Shown here: positions 1 through 9,069 of the stretch, in pieces
How the letters are laid out: every line of letters starts with the position of its first letter
How positions within the stretch are numbered: the first letter of the stretch is position 1
Source of the DNA: Saccharibacillus sp. O23
Lineage (GTDB): Bacteria; Bacillota; Bacilli; Paenibacillales; Paenibacillaceae
Direction: 5' to 3'
Length of the DNA stretch: 64,000 nucleotides
Assembly (NCBI RefSeq): GCF_002205895.1
Contig: NZ_NJDE01000003.1
Span: forward strand, 62,001 to 126,000
Translations under genes and position numbers: made by a program
The notes under the pieces: model-generated
The model's input: only the letters and a program-made list of their open reading frames with translations
What the model was told of the DNA's origin: nothing
Databases searched by the model: none

Positions 1-2958
1 CGGCGGATTGACCACTTCCGACGGATACGTGACGCGCGTCTCCGCGCTGGTGCGTCCGTTGCGGGTCACGGTTGCGGCGATCGTGCCGCCTCCCGGAACG
101 AGCGGCGAGGTCAACGCGATCGCCCCCGTGCTGCCCGACGCGCCGGCCGTTCCGCTGCCCAATTGAGCGCCGCGTGTTCCGTCCGTGTCGACCGCGTAGA
201 TCGTCACGGCGTCGCCGGACGTCAGTCCCGTCACGGTTACCGTATCGCCGCTGCCGGTATTGTTGACCGGCGTAATATTACCGGCGGCCGGCGGGCTGAC
301 CGGCTCGGGACCGTAAGTCACGTTGTTCGGTCCGTTCAAGCCGAAGCCCGGAGCGGTAAAGGAAAAACTGAGCGTACCTCCTTCCGACAGGAGCGTCGTC
401 TGCAATTGGTAGCGTCCGTCGGCTCCTACGACGCCGTTGGTCGCCAGCGGCGTACCCGCGCCGTTCGCTTGCGGATACACGGTCACCGTCGTATTCGGCG
501 TCATGTTCGTCAGAACGAATTCGTCCAGCCCGCCTTCGGCGTTCACGACGGATACCGAACCGGTGAAGTTCGCGATTTCGGCCGAATAAGAGACCGATGT
601 CGCGGCGCTTTCGATCGTGTTGCGAACGATGCTGACCCCGAGCGTTCCTCCCGTCGCCGTGAGGGCGATCGGGGAAGACGCGCTATAGGTTCCGCCCGCT
701 CCGGCCGTCGCGTCGGCCTCGACGACGGCCTGGCCGCTGCGATAGATGCGGACTTTGTCGCCGGCTTGCAGGCCGGCCACCGCGATCTGATCGGACGAAC
801 CCGTATTGTTGGTTACGGCAATGCTCGTCGATGCCGGAGCAGGAACGAACTCCGCATTGTAAGAGACGTTCGTCTTCATGCTCTCGATCGTATTGCGGAT
901 AATGCTGACCTGAACGCTTCCTCCGCCCGGCGTCAGACTAAGGCTGCCGAGAGAAGCCGAATACGTACTGCCGGAACCGGTTGCCAGAGCCGAACCGAGC
1001 TGCGTCGAGCCGTCGGCCGAATAGACATGGATCGCATCTCCGGCTTGCAGGCCGCTCACGGTCACCGTATCCGTTGCGAACGGGTTGTTCGCGACCGTGA
1101 TCGTATTGACCGGCGGCGCCGCGACGGTCTCCGAATTGTAGACGACGGCCGTACGGTCGCTCGTGATCGTATGGCGCAGAATCGCCACGTAGGCCGTGCC
1201 GCCTTTCGCCGTCAATTTGACCGGAACGGTCACGCTCGTAGCGGAACTGCCTACGGTTGCGCGGCCCAATTCGGTGCCGCCGCTCGGCGCGTCGTATACG
1301 ATCGCCACGTCGCCCGCTTGCAGGCCGGTAACGGCAACCGTATCCGAGTCGCCGGAATTGTTGGTCGCCGTAAGCTGCGATGCGGACGGCGCGTCTACTT
1401 GTTCCGGGTTGTAGACCAGCGTCAGGCGCGGTCCTTCGATCGTGTTCCGCAGAATGCTCAGCGTCACGCTTCCGCCGTTCGGCAGCAGCGTCGCGGGAAT
1501 ATCCACGATTCCGCCGCTGGCCGGCGAAGAAGTGATCGGAGTCGCCGTGCCGACCTGAAGACGGATCCGGTCTCCGTCTTGCAGACCTTTGACCGACACC
1601 TTATCGGTATCGTTCGAACTGTTGGTAATCGTGATGTCCGAAGACAGCAGCGATTCGACGGTCTCCGCCAGATAGACGACAGGCAGAGCCAGACTCTCGA
1701 CGCCGTTGCGGACGAGGGTCAGATTGACCGTTCCGCCGCCCGGCGTGAGCGCGACCGTCCCCTGAGCCGTACCGGCCGAGTTTGCGGTCAGCGATTGCAG
1801 CAGCGTGCCGTCGGTCGCGTAGACCCGGACGATATCGTTCTGCGTCAAGCCGGTCACCGTTACCTGATCCGAATTGCCGGTGAGATTGTTGATCGCGACC
1901 AGATCGTTCGTCAGCGCAGCGACGACTTCCGCCGCGTAAGGCACGACCGTACGCGTGCTCTCCAAGCCGTTGCGAACGCGCGCGACGTACAAGTTACCGC
2001 CCAGAGGCGCGAGCGTCGCGGACGCGCTGACGGACGTCTGGCCGGAAGCGACGGGATTCGAAGTCTTTTCCGGTACCGTAGCGGTCAGTGTTTCGTAGAT
2101 GCGGAAACTGTCGCCGGGCGACAGATTGCTCACCGTTACCGTATCCGAATTGCCCGAAGCATTATTGACGTAGACCGAAGTCAGAAGAATCGGAGGAACG
2201 ATCTCGGCCAGATAAACGACCGACAATTTGGCGCTTTCGATGCCTCCGCGCGTCTGGCTGACGTAGATCGTGCCGCCCGCCGGCGTCAGGGCCAACGGAA
2301 CCGTAAGCGTCCCGTCTGACTGCGCGGTCAACTGAGTCTTAAGCGAATTGTCCGGATTATATATTTTGATGATGTCTCCGGTTTTGACGCCGCCTACCGC
2401 GACGGTATCCGAACTGCCCGGATTGTTGGTGACGTTAACGGAAGCTAGAGCGAGCGTCAGAGCGCCGACGTTGAGCGTGGCGGCCTGCGTATCGAGAGGG
2501 GTCGTGCTGATGACGGTCAAATTCAGTCCGTAAGCTTTGGCTTGAAAATCATAATTGCCCGAAGCCGGAAGCGTCTTCTGCTTCAGCGAGAGGGTGGTGG
2601 TCGTGGATAGGAGAGCCAAGCCGAGGCCGCTCAATCGGACCCGCTGCCCGCCGTCCAGAATCTGCGAAGGCGTCAGATTGACGCCGTTGATTTGGTCCGA
2701 GGTCGTGGCCGTGATTCCTGACGGCAAAATGAAATCCAAGGCCCCCAAGTTCAAACTTAAAACGGCACTATTGGTGTAAGCCACGTTGATGTCCGTTTTA
2801 TCGCCTGCCACCGCGGACGGATTGGACATCGTCACGGTCAAAGCGCTTGCCGCGAGCACGCGTGCCGGGCTCAAAGGAAACATGGCGATCAATAAGACGA
2901 TCGCCATCCATCCGCTCAACCATGATTTCATCGTCCGTCTTTTCTTCCTTTTTTCCAT
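1..2958 (-). CDS. Secreted surface protein with Ig-like tandem repeats (C-terminus outside window)
   Basis: The 986 visible codons read to the window edge without a stop. The N-terminus is a signal peptide: a basic start (MEKRKKRRTMKSW), a hydrophobic core (MAIVLLIAMFPL) and a likely cut after ARVLA. After a unique domain of about 150 residues come nine repeats of roughly 88-93 residues. Each holds a signature like VTNNTGSSDTVTVTGL followed by a GD-x-(V/I)-x-(V/I)Y strand, then a GGG(T/S)-x-(Y/S)V turn and a R(N/H)-(G/T)-(I/V)ES segment. These look like Ig/cadherin-type beta domains of a cell-surface or matrix protein. I know no function for this repeat. The start at 2958 keeps the whole signal peptide; an ATG 27 bases downstream also works. 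A dense open frame on the opposite strand (163-2319) is a shadow. Confidence 0.85.
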   Translation of the reverse strand, partial: MEKRKKRRTMKSWLSGWMAIVLLIAMFPLSPARVLAASALTVTMSNPSAVAGDKTDINVAYTNSAVLSLNLGALDFILPSGITATTSDQINGVNLTPSQILDGGQRVRLSGLGLALLSTTTTLSLKQKTLPASGNYDFQAKAYGLNLTVISTTPLDTQAATLNVGALTLALASVNVTNNPGSSDTVAVGGVKTGDIIKIYNPDNSLKTQLTAQSDGTLTVPLALTPAGGTIYVSQTRGGIESAKLSVVYLAEIVPPILLTSVYVNNASGNSDTVTVSNLSPGDSFRIYETLTATVPEKTSNPVASGQTSVSASATLAPLGGNLYVARVRNGLESTRTVVPYAAEVVAALTNDLVAINNLTGNSDQVTVTGLTQNDIVRVYATDGTLLQSLTANSAGTAQGTVALTPGGGTVNLTLVRNGVESLALPVVYLAETVESLLSSDITITNSSNDTDKVSVKGLQDGDRIRLQVGTATPITSSPASGGIVDIPATLLPNGGSVTLSILRNTIEGPRLTLVYNPEQVDAPSASQLTATNNSGDSDTVAVTGLQAGDVAIVYDAPSGGTELGRATVGSSATSVTVPVKLTAKGGTAYVAILRHTITSDRTAVVYNSETVAAPPVNTITVANNPFATDTVTVSGLQAGDAIHVYSADGSTQLGSALATGSGSTYSASLGSLSLTPGGGSVQVSIIRNTIESMKTNVSYNAEFVPAPASTSIAVTNNTGSSDQIAVAGLQAGDKVRIYRSGQAVVEADATAGAGGTYSASSPIALTATGGTLGVSIVRNTIESAATSVSYSAEIANFTGSVSVVNAEGGLDEFVLTNMTPNTTVTVYPQANGAGTPLATNGVVGADGRYQLQTTLLSEGGTLSFSFTAPGFGLNGPNNVTYGPEPVSPPAAGNITPVNNTGSGDTVTVTGLTSGDAVTIYAVDTDGTRGAQLGSGTAGASGSTGAIALTSPLVPGGGTIAATVTRNGRTSAETRVTYPSEVVNPP

Positions 2959-2964
2959 CCTGCA

Positions 2965-3039
2965 TCAGCACCCTCTCTTTTTCTGTGTGTTTCTGCGGCT
3001 CGACGACATTTGCTGCTGGATCTGATTCAGGCTCTTCAT
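2965..3039 (-). CDS. Possible 24-residue leader ORF ahead of the repeat protein
   Basis: A short frame (MKSLNQIQQQ... ending KKRGC, stop TGA) lies just upstream of the surface-protein gene. It has a weak GGGAAG motif about 10 bases before its ATG, and its stop lies only 6 bases ahead of the next ATG, so translation could be coupled. The GAGAGGG that could serve the surface gene lies within this ORF. It may be a chance ORF. Confidence 0.25.
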   Translation of the reverse strand: MKSLNQIQQQMSSSRRNTQKKRGC

Positions 3040-3085
3040 TCGCAAAAAACTTCCCTTTTTCTTACAAAAAAGTGCCTTTGGAATT

Positions 3086-3114
3086 TTTATACAACATGAG
3101 GAGCAATTTTTCCA
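3086..3114 (-). promoter_or_regulatory. Candidate sigma-A promoter for the repeat protein
   Basis: On the minus strand TGGAAA, a 17-base spacer and TATAAA lie about 130 bases upstream of the surface-protein start, in an AT-rich stretch. The -35 matches 4 of 6 consensus bases. Confidence 0.35.
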
Positions 3115-3155
3115 GTAGACTCCAAAAAATAGGGAATATATTACTATTTACTCAC

Positions 3156-3184
3156 AAAAAAAGATCTTCCAAATTAGGAAGATC
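3156..3184 (-). terminator. Rho-independent terminator (second of a tandem pair)
   Basis: Read on the minus strand, GATCTTCC, a 6-base loop and GGAAGATC are followed by seven T. It lies about 45 bases after the main terminator of the LuxR operon and before the candidate promoter of the repeat protein. A back-up terminator is the simplest reading. Confidence 0.7.
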
Positions 3185-3228
3185 CACTTGTTTCATTATT
3201 AGAACTGCTGGGTAGCAAGCGAATGATC

Positions 3229-3291
3229 AAAAAAAAAAAAACGACGAGCTTCCCGCGAAACGATCGCATTCGTTTCGCGGTGACTCGTCGT
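3229..3291 (-). terminator. Rho-independent terminator of the KaiC-like/LuxR operon
   Basis: A long two-part stem (ACGACGAG/CTCGTCGT outside, CCGCGAAACG/CGTTTCGCGG inside, 8-base loop) is followed on the minus strand by thirteen T. It begins 24 bases after the LuxR-family stop codon. Confidence 0.9.
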
Positions 3292-3315
3292 TGTTAAGGT
3301 TTCCGATGCCGTAAA

Positions 3316-5502
3316 TCAGCCGATTCCCCGATTGAACACTCTTGCGATCGCCTGCGCCCGGTCGCTTACGCTCATCTTGTTGAAGATGTTGGTCAGATGG
3401 TTCTTGACCGTATGTTCGCTGATAAACAGCTTGGCGGCGATATCTTTATTGCTCGACGCGCGCACGACCAACTCGAGAACTTCTTTCTCCCGCTTGGAGA
3501 GTCCGAACTCTTTGACGATCGCGTCGATCCCGCGTTCTTCCGCTTCCGCAGGGTTGAACGAGGCGCCCGAACCTTCGGACAGCGCCACTTCGCTCTGCAC
3601 GGTATGCCGCACCGCCATAAACTTGCGAAAATGGTTGAACAGTTCCGGCGAGACGCCGGTCAGATGCAGACGGGCAGCCGTTTCTTCGTCCAGACTCGCA
3701 AAATACGTCACGGTCCTCAATACCTGAGCCGGTCTCGCATACGAGAAGGACCCGTTCTGGCCTTCCGAATCCGCCAGTGCCCGATATTCCTTCAGCACGG
3801 CCAATTCCTCGGCAAACGCCTCGCCCAATTCGCGCCGAGCCGCATCGTCCAGCACCGACAGCATGGCCGTCCGTTGAAGCGAGACGGCTTCTTCCGCCGG
3901 AATGCCTCCGTAACGCGCGTATTCGTCCAGCAGCCGCAGAACCAGATCCGTCTGCTTGCCTTGATCGTCTTCGCTCCGTTTCGCCGAGGCGTACATCAAG
4001 CGCAGAAAACGTTCGTTCTGCAAGCCGAGCTCTCGCTGATCGTGCACGGATTGCAAGATGATGCTGCCCATCGTGGCGAGCGCCAGCAGCACTTCGCGGC
4101 ATTCTTCCGCTTCTTGCTCGCTGCTCAAAGAAACGGCCAGCACGCCTCTGGCTTTGCCCGCATAGACGATCGGATATTCGATCATCAGTTGGCCTTCTTC
4201 CGTCTGCGACAGCTCGAATCCTTGCAGCTGCGAAGGGCTTTCCCGCAAGAACCGTTTGGCGACGTCGCGCGCATACTGTTCGGCGAAGTCGTTGGCGATT
4301 CCGCGCGACACGATCTGCACTTTGTCCCCGCTCGAACTTTCATGCACGATAATGGCGGAAGACGGGTTCCAGATCAGACTGAGACTCATATCGACCAGCA
4401 TGAACATGATCCGCTGCGTGTTCTGGGCGGAGATCATGAAGCGCGTGACCTCCATCAGCGGACGCAGCCGCTGGATCTGGCGTTCCATGCGAGCCTCGAT
4501 CGTTCCGCTGGCGATATATTCGCTGATCAACGCGATCAGCATATCTTCGAATTCCCGCAGCAGCGGATCGTTCTGGGACTTTTGCTTGGCAATGAGGAAC
4601 AGAATCCCCATCTGTTCGCTGCCTACCCGAATCGGGAAGCAGCGCAGCCCGTAGAAGTCTCCGATCCCTTTTTGCTTGAGGAAAAAAGATCTCGGATCGC
4701 GCTGAACGTCCGTCCACTGCATCGGACTGTCGCTTAACGCGGCCTGTCCGAGAAATCCTTCGCCTTCGCGGAATTCCGTATTCTGCAAGCTCGAAGCGCC
4801 TTCTCCGACCGCTCGCACGATCCGGTATTCGCCCGTCCCTACCTTCTCGGCATATCCCATGACGTCCGCTCCGGCGCTGATATCCATGAATTGTTCGAAC
4901 GCTTCGTCGACCGAAGCGCGTTCCCGGCGCGCCGTAGACAGAACCGAGCGCAGATCCGCGAGACGTTCGCGCACGTAACCCTCTCGATAAGCCGAGCGCA
5001 GAAGACGTTCAGCGGTCTCCGCCAGCTTGCCGATCTTCTCTCGCCAGACTTCCGCTTCTTCGGCGGACAGCTCTTCGGCCTCGAGTACCAGATCGAGCAG
5101 CAGCTTACGGCTTTCGTCGTACAATCCGGCTCTGGCCGCTTCTTCTTCCAACATGGCTTTGGTGCCCGACTGGATGAGTACGCCGGCGACCACGTAGTAG
5201 ACGGCGTCGTTCGCCGGAGATTTGAACGGAGCGATGATGAATTTGACTCCGGGGAGCCAGAGATCGCAGAGAGCGGGGCGGGTCAACCCGGCATACAGGC
5301 TCACTTCCTGCCAGAAACGTTCCCTCGTCTCGCCTTCCGACTCCTCCAGTTTGCGGAAAAACGGATGGTACGAGGAAGGCCGAACCAGCGGACGGCCTTG
5401 CCCGTCCACGATCAGAATCGATAAACGCGTAAATTCCGCATAGGTCTGTTGAACTTCTTCGACGGTTTTCTTTATGTCCATTGTCCAGCTTTTTTCGATC
5501 AT
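3316..5502 (-). CDS. PocR-GAF-LuxR transcriptional regulator
   Basis: 728 residues. The C-terminal 65 residues are a LuxR/GerE DNA-binding domain (LSKREKEVLELVVRASSNKD then ISEHTVKNHLTNIFNKM). The first 150 or so resemble the PocR sensory domain (TYAEFTRLSILIVDGQGRPL). The middle contains one clear GAF-like module (EGEGFLGQAALSDSP... GILFLIA, roughly residues 190-330) and probably a second (roughly 350-490). There is no receiver domain, so control is probably by ligand or partner protein. The start at 5502 was chosen because the preceding gene ends TAA and ATG follows after one base, with GGAG 10 bases upstream; a longer in-frame start at 5571 would overlap that gene. Last gene of a three-gene operon. 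The signal sensed is unknown. Confidence 0.85.
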   Translation of the reverse strand: MIEKSWTMDIKKTVEEVQQTYAEFTRLSILIVDGQGRPLVRPSSYHPFFRKLEESEGETRERFWQEVSLYAGLTRPALCDLWLPGVKFIIAPFKSPANDAVYYVVAGVLIQSGTKAMLEEEAARAGLYDESRKLLLDLVLEAEELSAEEAEVWREKIGKLAETAERLLRSAYREGYVRERLADLRSVLSTARRERASVDEAFEQFMDISAGADVMGYAEKVGTGEYRIVRAVGEGASSLQNTEFREGEGFLGQAALSDSPMQWTDVQRDPRSFFLKQKGIGDFYGLRCFPIRVGSEQMGILFLIAKQKSQNDPLLREFEDMLIALISEYIASGTIEARMERQIQRLRPLMEVTRFMISAQNTQRIMFMLVDMSLSLIWNPSSAIIVHESSSGDKVQIVSRGIANDFAEQYARDVAKRFLRESPSQLQGFELSQTEEGQLMIEYPIVYAGKARGVLAVSLSSEQEAEECREVLLALATMGSIILQSVHDQRELGLQNERFLRLMYASAKRSEDDQGKQTDLVLRLLDEYARYGGIPAEEAVSLQRTAMLSVLDDAARRELGEAFAEELAVLKEYRALADSEGQNGSFSYARPAQVLRTVTYFASLDEETAARLHLTGVSPELFNHFRKFMAVRHTVQSEVALSEGSGASFNPAEAEERGIDAIVKEFGLSKREKEVLELVVRASSNKDIAAKLFISEHTVKNHLTNIFNKMSVSDRAQAIARVFNRGIG

Positions 5503-5503
5503 A

Positions 5504-5749
5504 TTAATGGATCTCCACTTCGCTTTGAGTATAAGGGGTTTTGTACGAATAGATTGCCATATTCCCTTCACCTCTTTTATCCAGGATGGAGATTGCGGCC
5601 AAGCGATTCAATACGATTTGCAGCGGTTCCACGCCGCGACCGAGTTTCTTGGCAAGGCCTTTCGCGGTCTCGTAGGCGTAAGGGTTGTTCTCGAAAAACA
5701 CCGTGCACTCCATCTGTAGCTTCAACAACTCCTGGTCCGAAATCGTCAT
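5504..5749 (-). CDS. Small winged-helix-like protein
   Basis: 81 residues. The middle (YETAKGLAKKLGRGVEPLQI then VLNRLAAISILDKRGEGN) reads as a helix-turn-helix with a wing ending AIYSYKTP. It sits between the KaiC-like ATPase (16-base gap) and the LuxR regulator (1-base gap), so all three are surely co-transcribed. It has no enzyme motif. It may be a DNA-binding partner or an adaptor linking ATPase and regulator; that role is inference from context. Confidence 0.75.
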   Translation of the reverse strand: MTISDQELLKLQMECTVFFENNPYAYETAKGLAKKLGRGVEPLQIVLNRLAAISILDKRGEGNMAIYSYKTPYTQSEVEIH

Positions 5750-5765
5750 CTTTCTCGTGTGCCCC

Positions 5766-7211
5766 CTATATCAGCCTAACATACGGTCTGTCCCTGATAT
5801 TGTCGACGATATGGGGAGCCGACATGCGGCCGCCCGGGGATTTCGTGATCTGGAGATACTGATAGCTTCCGTCCACCCACGTGCGGATAACCCCGTTGGA
5901 GGCCCGCTCGAGGAAGGATGCCGTCTCCAGCCCGATTTCCGTGAAATTGCTCTGGCAGAGCACGGTAATGCCGGCTGCCCTGCACCGGGCCATCTCGTCG
6001 GCAAAATGGCGTTTGACGAACTCGCGCCCGCGCTCGGAAATGATCGTATTGAGGTCATAGTGAATGAACCAGCGTTTGCCTTGAACGATCGTTTCGCGAA
6101 AATGCGGGTTGATCGCTTCGTACACTTTCTTCTGGTATTCCTCGTTCGAGAGCCGATCCACGTACACGATCAGATTCTCGTACTCGGGCGCGACTTTGCG
6201 ATGGTAGTGATCGATAAAGAAGACTCTTTCTTCGAGCGCGGCTTCCCGGAGCGACGCGCCGAAGAGCTGGAGCGACTGTTCGAGGGTTTCGACCGAACTG
6301 AGTCCCGACAGCATGAACAGCACGCAGTCGCCCTGCTTGATGCGTTCGGCGTAGATCGAAGTCATCAGATATTTGTAATTCGCTTTGCTGTTGCTGTCCA
6401 ACATGAATGCGCTTCCCTGCGGCAGGCCGCCGAGCAGCAGCTCGTCGAGCGATTCGATGCCCGTACTGAGGCGATCCACGCCGTCGCTCAAGATCTTGTC
6501 TTCGACCATCGACAGCGCGGGCAGGATGCAGATCCCGTCTTTCATGAAGCGATAATGATGTTCGCCTTCGACGATGCAGGTTCCCCGCATCTTCAGGATT
6601 TCGATCGTGCGTTTGCGGTATTTCTCCAGATGTTCGCGCAGCGACAAGCGAATGATGCCGTCGCAGACATAATTCTCGAACGGCGTGGAGCGGCCTTCCC
6701 ATTCTCCGTATTCTCTCAGGAAAAAGGCGGTGAGGTTGAATTTGCGCATAATGTTGCGGATGGAATAGATCTGTTCGCGTCCGTCGGTCTGAATGCCGCC
6801 GAGCGTCCGGAACAAGCTGATGCTGTCGATGACGACGCGTTTGCAATCGATCTCGCGGATCAACTGTTCGAACAGACCGTCCGTTCTCATCATCTGATCG
6901 AGCAGCACGTCGGGTTCCAGACAGATGATCCGCAGCTTGTTCTGACGCTCCAATTCGCGCAGGTCCCAGCCGAACCCCGACATGTCCCGATAAATTTGCT
7001 CCGGCAGTTCTTCGAACGTGATGTAGATGCCGGACTCGCCGTACTGCCTGGCGCCTTCGAGCAAGAACTGAATGCCCAGCGTCGTCTTGCCCGTGCCCGG
7101 ATTCCCTTCCAGGATGATCGTCGTTCCGCGAGGCACGCCTCCGCCAAGCAGTTCGTCCAGTCCCGGAACCCCCGTATATACGATATCTTGGCTAAGCCCC
7201 GTCTCTTGCAT
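5766..7211 (-). CDS. KaiC/RadA-like double-domain ATPase
   Basis: 481 residues with two RecA-like halves of the KaiC type. Domain 1 has PGLDELLGGGVPRG, Walker A GNPGTGKT (residues 36-43), the KaiC-type glutamate pair in TFEELP (67-68) and a Walker B-like strand VVIDSISLF. Domain 2, from about residue 245, keeps STGIESLDELLLGGLPQG, but where the P-loop should be it reads LDSNSKANYKYL, with no GxxxxGK(T/S). One active and one degenerate ATPase site are therefore predicted. No KaiA or KaiB genes are nearby. AGGGGG lies 12 bases before the ATG. It heads the operon with the winged-helix and LuxR genes, and probably acts in signalling rather than DNA repair. Its true role is unknown. Confidence 0.85.
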   Translation of the reverse strand: MQETGLSQDIVYTGVPGLDELLGGGVPRGTTIILEGNPGTGKTTLGIQFLLEGARQYGESGIYITFEELPEQIYRDMSGFGWDLRELERQNKLRIICLEPDVLLDQMMRTDGLFEQLIREIDCKRVVIDSISLFRTLGGIQTDGREQIYSIRNIMRKFNLTAFFLREYGEWEGRSTPFENYVCDGIIRLSLREHLEKYRKRTIEILKMRGTCIVEGEHHYRFMKDGICILPALSMVEDKILSDGVDRLSTGIESLDELLLGGLPQGSAFMLDSNSKANYKYLMTSIYAERIKQGDCVLFMLSGLSSVETLEQSLQLFGASLREAALEERVFFIDHYHRKVAPEYENLIVYVDRLSNEEYQKKVYEAINPHFRETIVQGKRWFIHYDLNTIISERGREFVKRHFADEMARCRAAGITVLCQSNFTEIGLETASFLERASNGVIRTWVDGSYQYLQITKSPGGRMSAPHIVDNIRDRPYVRLI

Positions 7212-7360
7212 AAGTTCCGCCGACCCCCTTGAACCGAAATGATTGAAGCCGATGATTCGCTGTCTTGAGAATAGGAAATTTCTCTTATTCTGATTCTACC
7301 CGATAATATATGCGTTTGAAATAGGTTTTCCATTTTTTCCATAGGTATGTCAAAGATGAT

Positions 7361-9067
7361 TCATTTGTTCGGCAAAAGGGTAGATCGCCAGATCCAACCA
7401 TTTATCCCCAATACGAGAACAAGCAGGATCCAGACGGCGTACCCCGGAAACACCGTTTTGACCGCGATATGGGCGCCGGCGATCAAGCCGAGCAGCAGCA
7501 TCGCGCCCAGCGTTCGCATTCCGCCGCTCTGATCGCTCGTAGGAAAAGGAAGCGAGAACGGCAGATCCCGATCGACGAACCGGAGCATGAGCGGAAGCAG
7601 AAGAGCGGCGACCGCCGCGATCACCAGCAGATCCGGAAGGATTCGGAAGCCGAACAGCCGGACGAAGACCGCCGACTCGAGCACGAACAGCGGCAGGAAC
7701 AGTCGGATATACAAGGCTTTGAGCGTTCCGCGGAACGCCGCTTCGATACGGCGGATCGGAGCGCTGCCGTAGATCCAAGATCCTTTGAAGCTGCCCGAAT
7801 ATTTGATCATGAGCACCAGAGTGGGAATCATGATCGCGCAGGCGTACAGATTCAGGTAACCGATCCCGTGCCGGTAATCGATGCCCGCCAATCCGCCTTC
7901 TCCGCTCGCCGCGAGACTGAACAGGAACAAGAACGGAATCACCAGCGAGAAACCGAGCGACGGATAGACTTTGAGCTTGAACTCCCGTTCTCCGGCGAGC
8001 ATCGACGACGCGAACACGTAGAAGGCCCTTTCTTCCGGTTCGCGGCAGACCAGATTCGCGAGCGTCCGGTTCAAACGGCGGGCCGGTTTGCTGCGGCCGC
8101 GCGGATCGGCTCCGCCCAGTTTCTCCAGGCTGCGCTCGAAAGCGGGCATTAACAGATACCCGACCGCGACGCCGGCGAGCGGAACGACGACCCCGAGCAG
8201 AGCCGGCACGACGTACAGCGGCTCCGCCCGTCCGTTCAGCAGCCATTCGAAGCCGGCGGCATACCAGAGAGGCGGCAGCGCGAGCTCCCACCAGCCGGGA
8301 CGGAAATCGACCGCGAACCGCGCCAGATCCATCGCCCGGACAGCCAATTGATAGCCGACCAGCATGAAGACCGTCATCGCGATCTGCACGTAGTTGATCA
8401 TGTCTTTGAGCGTCTCTCCGTCGAACAAACGAAGAATCAGCAGATAAACGAACACCGTGAACAACGCGACCAGCAGCCCGCCGAGCAGCAGCGACAGCAG
8501 AAGCAGCAGGCCGAATCCGAATCCGTACCGGACCATGCCGACGACGACGGGAACCGCGCCGAGCACCAACGCGAACTGGGCGAAATAGATCAGCACATGC
8601 AGCGTTTTGGCCATGCCGAGCGTTCGCGCGTCGACAGGCTTCGTATGCAGGATCGGCTTATCGCGCACGTCCAGCAGCACGGAAGAGAAATCCGACAGCA
8701 TGGCGGTCATCATGATGAACAGCAGAATGGACAGCATGACGCCCGCTTGGATCAGATACGAGCCGTTCATCAATAAGAACAGGGAAGAGATCGCGCCGTA
8801 CAAACCGTAGAAAAACAGCGTGCGCCGCAGCCCGCCGCCTTCTTCCGGCAGGTCTTTGGGTTTCAAAGCCGCGTCGCTCCGGGTGCCGAAGCCCCAAGCG
8901 CGGGAAGACCCTTTCGACGGAAACAGAGCGGCAGCTCCGGTCGTCCGGCGCTGATCCAGCGTCAGCTTGAGGGACAGAATCCGTCGCATGACGGGATAAT
9001 CCACGCCCATTCTCGTAAACAGAGGGCGTATGCGGTCAAGCGCGCGAAGCGTGCGATAGTCGTTCAT
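7361..9067 (-). CDS. ABC exporter membrane subunit
   Basis: 568 residues. Multiple hydrophobic segments occur in two clusters: IQAGVMLSILLFIMMTAML and VLIYFAQFALVLGAVPVVVG in the first half, and YLNLYACAIMIPTLVLMI with several more near the C-terminus. A charged cytoplasmic N-terminus precedes them. It begins 2 bases after the ATPase gene, so the two form one transporter. The arrangement resembles ABC-2-type exporters of Gram-positive bacteria. The substrate cannot be told. No clear terminator was seen after the stop. Confidence 0.75.
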   Translation of the reverse strand: MNDYRTLRALDRIRPLFTRMGVDYPVMRRILSLKLTLDQRRTTGAAALFPSKGSSRAWGFGTRSDAALKPKDLPEEGGGLRRTLFFYGLYGAISSLFLLMNGSYLIQAGVMLSILLFIMMTAMLSDFSSVLLDVRDKPILHTKPVDARTLGMAKTLHVLIYFAQFALVLGAVPVVVGMVRYGFGFGLLLLLSLLLGGLLVALFTVFVYLLILRLFDGETLKDMINYVQIAMTVFMLVGYQLAVRAMDLARFAVDFRPGWWELALPPLWYAAGFEWLLNGRAEPLYVVPALLGVVVPLAGVAVGYLLMPAFERSLEKLGGADPRGRSKPARRLNRTLANLVCREPEERAFYVFASSMLAGEREFKLKVYPSLGFSLVIPFLFLFSLAASGEGGLAGIDYRHGIGYLNLYACAIMIPTLVLMIKYSGSFKGSWIYGSAPIRRIEAAFRGTLKALYIRLFLPLFVLESAVFVRLFGFRILPDLLVIAAVAALLLPLMLRFVDRDLPFSLPFPTSDQSGGMRTLGAMLLLGLIAGAHIAVKTVFPGYAVWILLVLVLGINGWIWRSTLLPNK

Positions 9068-9069
9068 GA

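Noticed and set aside
163-2319. Open frame of 718 codons on the plus strand
   Set aside because: It is antisense to the repeat protein, has no ribosome site and gives an Arg/Asp-rich product with no domain; the minus strand carries signal peptide and repeats.
3397-4737. Open frame of 446 codons antisense to the LuxR-family gene
   Set aside because: Shadow frame: His/Gln/Arg-rich translation, no ribosome site, and the opposite strand encodes clear PocR, GAF and LuxR domains.
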